A DNA stretch of 27,389 bases from a virus, in IMG/VR virus record IMGVR_UViG_3300010885_008179, positions 1 to 27,389 of that record, one strand, 5' to 3'. Shown one piece after another: positions 25,501 through 27,389 of the stretch; position 1 is the stretch's first letter, and every line of letters begins with the position of its first letter. The position numbers were made by a program, and so were the translations under genes. Under the pieces are notes generated by a model. The model was not told the DNA's origin. It saw nothing but the letters and a program-made list of their open reading frames with translations, and did no database searches.

Positions 25501-27373
25501 TACTCGAACCAGTGAATTCTGAGTCTGTATATGTGGTATGGTCGCCGAAACTAATTTCGTTGCTGTCAAAGACATCAAACATCGGCGCTTGATTTACAGT
25601 GGTCTTGGGTTGACTAGATACCCAATCAGTTCCGTTAAAATGGAACATTAGTCCTTTGTTTGCTGTGCCGCGTCTTACAGTCACACCCTGCCCTAGTATC
25701 GATTCAGTGTCATCACTTTCTCTTAGGTGAATTTGGGTAACGCTGTTATGCGTGATAAATTCTACTGTGTAAATTTTGTTATTAACTAATTTATCTTTGT
25801 CTGCTACCACTAATACCCTTGCACCCTGAAACAAAAATTCACCATCTATGTTATAGCCTTTGGCTCCTTCAATTATTGAAAACACATCAGTGGTTGCGGT
25901 GTCGATGTAATCCACAGTCTGTTTGGCTGTAGATCCGTGATTGAATAATTGCAGGCCTGCACGGAATTCTATAATCGGACGTTTAGCTCTAGCAGTTTCG
26001 TTGGCTAGAAAATCTTGTCCTCTTAATTGATATGCTTGTTCTAAGACAGACCTATGGAACCAACGATTGTATCTACTCCAAGGGTTGTTGTCAACACTGT
26101 CTCTAGCAATTGTAATATAGTCTTTAAATGCAGCGTATTCTGTGGCATCATCAAAAGGCTGCGTATCAAATCCTTCGTTGTCGAACAACACTTCAGGAAC
26201 TTCTGCACTGAGTACTGGCACTACAAGATCACTAAATCTAGTCAAGGTTATGGCTGTGCCTACTCCTTCTACTAACCATGCATCTCTTGCATAGATAGCA
26301 GGTAATACGTTGCCTGAGAATTCGACAATCATGCCGTTACTAAATTCTATACCATTGCCACTGGTATATGTGGTTTTACCAATAATTTCTATGTCTACGT
26401 TAACGAATGTGTTTTCTTCTATGTCTGCAATAACAAATCTTCCAAATGCATCTGGAGTTATTTTACTTTGGTAATATAGTGTGTCGGGTGCATCATATGG
26501 CACCACAAATGTCAAAGTACCGTTTTCAATACCGTTGTTGGTGATTCCTTTACTGTAGTCTAATGCGGAGCCTTCGCCAGCAGGCTCTACATATTGCCAA
26601 TCTTCACTGTCTATAGTAATTGAACTAGTATCAAGGCTGGTAACATCTCTAACTGCTCGCCATAGTTTTGAATCATACACCACAAGACTGTTCTGTGCGT
26701 AACTTCTGTTAGGTTGAAATAATAAACTGCCTGTATCGAAATTAGTGCGTATTGCAAATCCTTCAGCAGGAGCATTAACTTTGAATTTGTAGGTTTGTCC
26801 TCGGTAAAGAGTTAACGTAGGATTATTAGTGTATGCATCTGGTGTGAACACAAATGAATTTTTAGTTGTACCTAATACTACCTTATAGGTGCTAGTGATA
26901 CTAGAACTTTGACCTGTAATATTAATGCTGCGTGGGCCTAGTGGCTCCCAATAATATTCTCGATAGTTGATGAACTTGTCCCAATCGATAGGAGGATTCC
27001 AGGTGTAGTGCGTTTGGCTGGTTACTTTATCATCTCTTTCAATAGTATTTTCAAAAAATTTCAATTGATTTTTAACATCAATATAATCGTAGAAGTTTTC
27101 TATTTTATCGTGATTTTTAAATATCACTCCAGGTTCAAGTTGATAACTGCTACGCAATGTGCCATCTGTGTCAATGTACACATCTTTACCATTATAGGTT
27201 TTGTCATATCTACGACCAATGTAACCCACAACTTTATCTAACACCCCTGGCTGTATTAGGGGATCGACTACTGCCGATAAAAATTTATCGTTAGCCGGAG
27301 TTTGAAAAATTACTGGTAGCAGTTCTACTGATCTGCGTATTGGTAGTTGACTGTTAGGAAATTTATCGGCCAT
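13547..27373 (-). CDS. Giant multi-domain virion-associated protein, 4608 aa
   Basis: A single open frame of 13.8 kb, product about 500 kDa by length. The N-terminus (residues 11-67, PIRRSVELLPVIFQT then VVGYIGRRYDKTY) matches what I remember of giant structural proteins of marine T4-like phages. Reading on: W/Y-rich carbohydrate-binding-like modules at about 213-262, 1456-1503, 1711-1760, 2197-2250, 2343-2403 and 2472-2530; an aromatic block (IPGWWRGVYQHFYDTDRP, WEMLGFS; about 1139-1186); six FG-GAP-like repeats (about 2160-2760); GxGY glycine-rich blocks (about 3161-3227 and 3524-3580); many 'NG...DY...GD.I.I' strand repeats (about 735, 955, 3620, 3960, 4190, 4300); and a C-terminal block (PGVVFIQGERIEYML, about 4395; EVFAAGRRLKK, about 4503). 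No signal peptide or membrane helix was seen. ATG 27373 has no Shine-Dalgarno in the 16 visible upstream bases. A tail or baseplate appendage is my inference; an ejected or adhesin-like protein is possible. Confidence 0.9.
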   Translation of the reverse strand: MADKFPNSQLPIRRSVELLPVIFQTPANDKFLSAVVDPLIQPGVLDKVVGYIGRRYDKTYNGKDVYIDTDGTLRSSYQLEPGVIFKNHDKIENFYDYIDVKNQLKFFENTIERDDKVTSQTHYTWNPPIDWDKFINYREYYWEPLGPRSINITGQSSSITSTYKVVLGTTKNSFVFTPDAYTNNPTLTLYRGQTYKFKVNAPAEGFAIRTNFDTGSLLFQPNRSYAQNSLVVYDSKLWRAVRDVTSLDTSSITIDSEDWQYVEPAGEGSALDYSKGITNNGIENGTLTFVVPYDAPDTLYYQSKITPDAFGRFVIADIEENTFVNVDIEIIGKTTYTSGNGIEFSNGMIVEFSGNVLPAIYARDAWLVEGVGTAITLTRFSDLVVPVLSAEVPEVLFDNEGFDTQPFDDATEYAAFKDYITIARDSVDNNPWSRYNRWFHRSVLEQAYQLRGQDFLANETARAKRPIIEFRAGLQLFNHGSTAKQTVDYIDTATTDVFSIIEGAKGYNIDGEFLFQGARVLVVADKDKLVNNKIYTVEFITHNSVTQIHLRESDDTESILGQGVTVRRGTANKGLMFHFNGTDWVSSQPKTTVNQAPMFDVFDSNEISFGDHTTYTDSEFTGSSILSYKPGNARIDKELGFKISYLNIDNIGDIEFNWNWDTETFRYTIDRAPVQKKISSGFYRFGSDRYANGWQQLNSKYLQPIIDNQVVETATDTLVFNTVQWESLNTDPDINFYLNGIKYTGTWTRNRGTFVFNKTFAATDVVVIKLVADIEPDQGFYEMPVGLGKNPFNTPIESFTLGQAVDHISSAVEWATEFTGILPGVSNLRDIEDYRLFAKRFLKHSGNSPLAVMSLCDKTHNIIKSIQYAKKEYTDFKNNFLQRAIEIDFNDEVVNFVDDIINSLTAVKTAEDAFADSDMIGAGAYTVLETLVEDPGITVFSLTETFDLKTPSNRAVYVYKNGVQLINAYDYEFDSTFSFVKITESLAVGDTIEIREYLSTATNHIPPTPTSMGLYKKYTPMKFLDDTYQEPRYVIQGHDGSITAAFNDFRDDLLIELELRIYNNIKQEYDPAVFDIDQILAGYYGQGEYSKNQLDGIVVQDFLKWIQNTNINYTLNEYFDSENSFTYTYSNMSDPTKTKNIPGWWRGVYQHFYDTDRPHRCPWEMLGFSQQPDWWQEEYGAAPYTSNNLILWEDLEAGIIRQGVRAGRHDRYKRPGLIRHVPVDGDGKLLSPLDSNLAQDFSLINNRGPFVLGDVSPVEYAWRSSSEWPYAIVTAMCLMKPFEYIPDNFDRSRIIKNKLDQYVNSTTGLFTTIADISPYVTDSITVGLVKYLTSYTKSQGLDKDSLQTKIEKLDVALSFRMSGFVDQQQQKYLLDSKNPSATTSGIFIPSENYDIIFNVSSPVTTVSYSGVRLEKTGGGWIIAGYDDIHPYFNYHQAQASSKDPIISVGGVSESFTDWIEDKNYNNGTLVRYQSNFYRALKTHRSGGDFDRVQWQKLGDVPKIGAIEAQRRRVFNTLSVRQISYGTQLNTIQEVVDLLLGYESYLKTQGLIFDNYDPQNATSQDWLSAAKEFMFWTKHNWEPGAIIALSPSAQKLEISVPIGTPDNLLDGFYDYQILKGDGTPLAPRFLNVNRSFQNLKIETTNTTDGIYYARLHYVIKEHVTVFNDRTVFNDIIYDKPTGYRQGRIKMQGYRTVDWDGDYTSPGFIFDNVDIQTWTPFKDYKLGDIVSYKSYDWTSLVNQLGTEEFNDANWSKLDSKPVKQLVSNFDYKIKQFSDYFETSSQGLDQSQRELARHAIGYQQRDYLQNLAEDSVSQFKLYQGFIREKGTANSVTKIFNKLSRSGSDSVVLNEEWAFRLGQVGGVDQFSEIEIQLEKNRFKLDPQPHLVTSSETPNALDQYYRFTANDFTISLIPYTVDILPTTVDLEPELTAGYVSAGQYQHVIGALDQLTTLDITAVEENDHIWVTFDQDSWQILRVNESPLLYVTEAVRIDDTVVTLTLNRSHSVAVDDYVGFREIVNLSGFFKVSAVTNTTITVVVGADISDPELDSSTTVNIQLLTTARFDDYAAVDQHPSALLKNKSLVFVDNNGDDRWEVVQKNKLYTSKPISDFGTSAPLLAGSKVVYDNINKHVISSMPGSGFVNVYVETDTGLSLKQIIAPPIGFYDIALGSFGEKMAVSPDGKYLVVGAPTASGVVNRFMGEWQTEVAYEQNDIVLYGGRLYRALNANGNFVGLGDGSTQVAINSDDWVPHTTVIPAETSGRNTGYYQQGMVAVYEFISGRYINVTAFVSPRPTDNEKFGSEITIGVNGTEYYLAVSAIGSYNNTGRVYLIKYTGTEWTHMENPLYKGIYNLFDSYKQGEIVWQASEDPVGEATRGNLWQSLDGSTSDGSTITLDSQNWLKVSEISTHCSLPTNISVEDDGSTVEFTTTGLLTDTQKAELVKQGDQFGFSMTMSSDGSILVIGAPDSDGAYFANYRGLWRADVEYIEGETVRHRGSPSDAYQYYQLGDTFSGPDSTYRSYNEDPSDSASWQQVGDSTTTSSGKIFVYKKTQYDSYELTQMINAGSLTSFTDIDSGLVISTGDQFGFSMDMDSNGTTLAVSCPRSDVNYQDQGAVYVLELDQPVTEFRVKQRLQSYEIYANEYFGFAVSVSPDSAKIAVGARNAKTPFPVNFDLLKGTTFDNSRTGFYVEQGFTGGVYVFDKKDQIFFLTEKLDSDLQADESFGHSVDCVGTKLLVGSPYYKNSVTNTYQGIARLFTSTAAGASWTTLTSQQPLVDLRKIKKIELYDNVKNIKIQDVDYIDAARGKILNIAEQEIKYKTPYDPAVYTVGTTSVVVDPTINWLEKNVGKLWWNISTAKFQYAEQKDAAYRIGNWNQTVQGSSIDVYEWVETVLLPNEWAALADTNAGLAQGISGQPLYPNNDVYSVKFFFSSTTGQVSETLYYYWVRSKAVTPSNTVDRKRSAAEVANLISNPAGTGIAFVAFLQSDKFLSYNFKSVMQSDTALINLQIRKNLESQIPVHNEYQLLTEGVADSLPSAKLENKWIDSLVGSDIAGNRIPDISLSAKQKYGIEYRPRQTMFVDRILALKIVIEYINNILQKETFAETIDFTNLSSVDTAPSSALNLYDVAVDTDIDLQTVGTTNTRRAVLRGNLINGELDTVDIVDPGYGYKPKELFDQEQSGIYIGPPLTISGDGVNATARCHIDGQGRVIAVVVTNRGKKYSTISVQIRYFSVLVNSDATLNNFWSIYSWDDLRKVYFRSKSQSFDTTKYWSKIDWVRTGYASNLRIIKELNSIYDVVDNQIAIGDIIKVKEYAAGGWAIFEKISDTAELFLDRYLLVSRQLGTIQINSSLYNTGIIGVGFDNTQAFDTTTYDIENSRELRNIFTAIKQQVFIGDYAVEWNKLFFASIRHVFSEQQYVDWVFKTSFLNATHNIGAFEQKVNYKNDNLQSYQEYINEVKPFRTTVREYISRYNTPETYSSAVADFDLPPAYSIFDGRANPVNSSSAEISKYPWKWWADNNAYTVTAIEVYQPGTDYTTPPKVLISGTGTGATAKAFISNGKVSGIQVLTAGAGYTTAPTITLVGGNSPTSIQAKAVADIGNSQVRTFDVSVKFDRISTTGIYNTFSQTQIFTATGSSAVFFLNYSPTNDKTKIRVTQKSFLTKKTQVVLASEYTINLYYQATDSYSLLRGKLIFNTAPPKDNEITVTYDKNILLLDAVNRINQSYTPKAGMIGKELNQLMTGIDFGGVRIQGTTFDVTGGWDALPWFTDNWDSVEASSDYYHVCDGSTATVTLPYIPAAGQQINIYIKRKNTDITVRVDDEAYLPTQDSSTGTNPTAEMPTFIGDGANAVVEIGVYLSTVDGDILIFRPIESDGSVVITDENILDTKLSGGSLSSISGAYVTANGTTAEEISIIGGKFIDPTVVPAPEENVPGQVIESVSIKVYNNAVSGAAPLHSNVKIANGIDTEFVIGQTVLENQSVFVYVSNTPRVINTHYTINLETNTVNFLAAPSVDEFVEILSIGIGGVGILDYQSYTADGATGLFLTNANYDNTSSVFVSINGTQVDVGFRNSTDVVDAVGKTLVEFGITPQVGDIVKIVCLESTTDIDSSGLSLVQVNTQTFYFEGSTRSFEITGFSELTRGATLGSLIVEANGQLLKGPDTVYAVYDGTNNIFSLGVDPLEPGGSILPVNLKVLINDRPATFIVDYTLNGAAKVLTVNASKLSVGDTIKIENDLRAEYSIQDTIITIDSAFDFGFPGDSTVSDSTYPAVNVTWFGEYPSMDIIQDESTGGQVQYKLSRPPISVSYVWVYKNGHRLSQDKDYYVSLPRAVVYITADTTPADTIKIVNFSNDIFTLPSAYEIHKDMLNVFHYNRFSKDECKLAKVLNYYDTTIEVTNATGLSQPIANRNLPGVVFIQGERIEYMLKSGNILSQLRRGAQGTAIANTYAQGTAVVDVGYSEVIPYNEVQQRTDFTSDGSSLLIGPLDFVPQKGTRSGTWYRNTIPATCGPCDQIEVFAAGRRLKKDPQSVYVEANGAASPAADETQEAEFSVDGATAQIRLTAALPAGTRITVLRRQGTTWYARGETTATDGISLVHTDTAIARFIVEKTTAIPE
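16633..16804 (-). other. GxGY glycine-rich block 2 in the giant protein
   Basis: Encodes about residues 3524-3580: YQPGTDYTTPPKVLISGTGT, GATAKAFISNGKVSGIQVLT and AGAGYTTAPTITLVGG. It is a cleaner copy of block 1; the two lie about 360 residues apart and probably fold alike. Confidence 0.65.
17692..17893 (-). other. GxGY glycine-rich block 1 in the giant protein
   Basis: Encodes about residues 3161-3227: DPGYGYKPKE, GPPLTISGDGVNATARCHID, then GRVIAVVVTNRGKKYSTISV. The order 'GxGY..PP.(L/V)xISGxGxxATAxxxxxGxVxxIxVxxxGxxY' is the same as in the block encoded at 16633-16804. Confidence 0.65.
19093..20896 (-). other. FG-GAP-like repeat region within the giant protein
   Basis: Six repeats of the form 'FG...(S/A)-x-x-x-G-x-x-L-x-V-(G/S)-(A/S)-P' are encoded here: FGEKMAVSPDGKYLVVGAP (about residue 2168), FGSEITIGVNGTEYYLAVSA (2295), FGFSMTMSSDGSILVIGAP (2443), FGFSMDMDSNGTTLAVSCP (2579), FGFAVSVSPDSAKIAVGA (2640) and FGHSVDCVGTKLLVGSP (2720). 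Several are followed by GxVYxxx strands (GRVYLIKY, GAVYVLEL, GGVYVFDK). The pattern is that of FG-GAP beta-propeller blades, as in integrin alpha chains. Spacing is uneven because other modules sit between the blades. Confidence 0.7.
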
Positions 27374-27389
27374 ATTAATAAGTTGTTGA

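Noticed and set aside
1-27389. Provirus, plasmid or bacterial defence island
   Set aside because: No integrase, attachment site, replication or toxin-antitoxin gene, nuclease or host gene is present; every gene fits a phage late region.

Overview
The window reads as part of the late (virion structural) region of a tailed dsDNA phage, most likely a marine T4-like myovirus of the cyanophage or pelagiphage type. The evidence is: all genes lie on the minus strand and are packed with overlaps or gaps of 1-62 bases; octamers of the T4-type late promoter form xATAAATA sit in three of the gaps; there is a family of long tail-fibre-like proteins with a shared N-terminal module; one fibre carries a tail-collar domain; and one gene encodes a 4608-residue protein of the kind I recall from marine T4-like phages. 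No host gene, RNA gene, integrase, IS element, CRISPR array or reverse transcriptase was seen. No gene-free stretch exceeds 62 bases.

Layout in the direction of transcription (right to left). (1) 27373-13547: one giant gene filling half the window. Its product is a mosaic of short beta-type modules, including six FG-GAP-like repeats, several W/Y-rich carbohydrate-binding-like modules, glycine-rich GxGY blocks and many 'NG...DY...GD' strand repeats. (2) 13518-6271: a unit that seems to start at a late promoter overlapping the giant gene's stop codon. It holds a 216-residue conserved protein, then three fibre genes (705 aa with a tail-collar domain, 604 aa, 756 aa) and a 118-residue probable fibre-assembly chaperone. 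(3) 6236-2478: a second promoter-led unit with a 607-residue fibre ending in a peptidase-G2-like domain, followed by two paralogous proteins (304 and 334 aa). (4) 2415-1: a third promoter-led unit with a 116-residue unknown, two DxD glycosyltransferase-like proteins coupled by ATGA overlaps, and a 128-codon gene that runs off the left edge.

Taken together, the window looks like a host-recognition and surface-decoration cassette: a set of interchangeable fibres that share an attachment module and differ in their tips, a dedicated chaperone, a giant multi-domain appendage or baseplate-associated protein, and glycosyltransferases that could modify the fibres or host glycans. The assembly roles are inferred from family resemblance and gene order; nothing here proves virion location. 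The most unusual content is the architecture of the giant protein and the late-promoter logic that divides the cassette into units.
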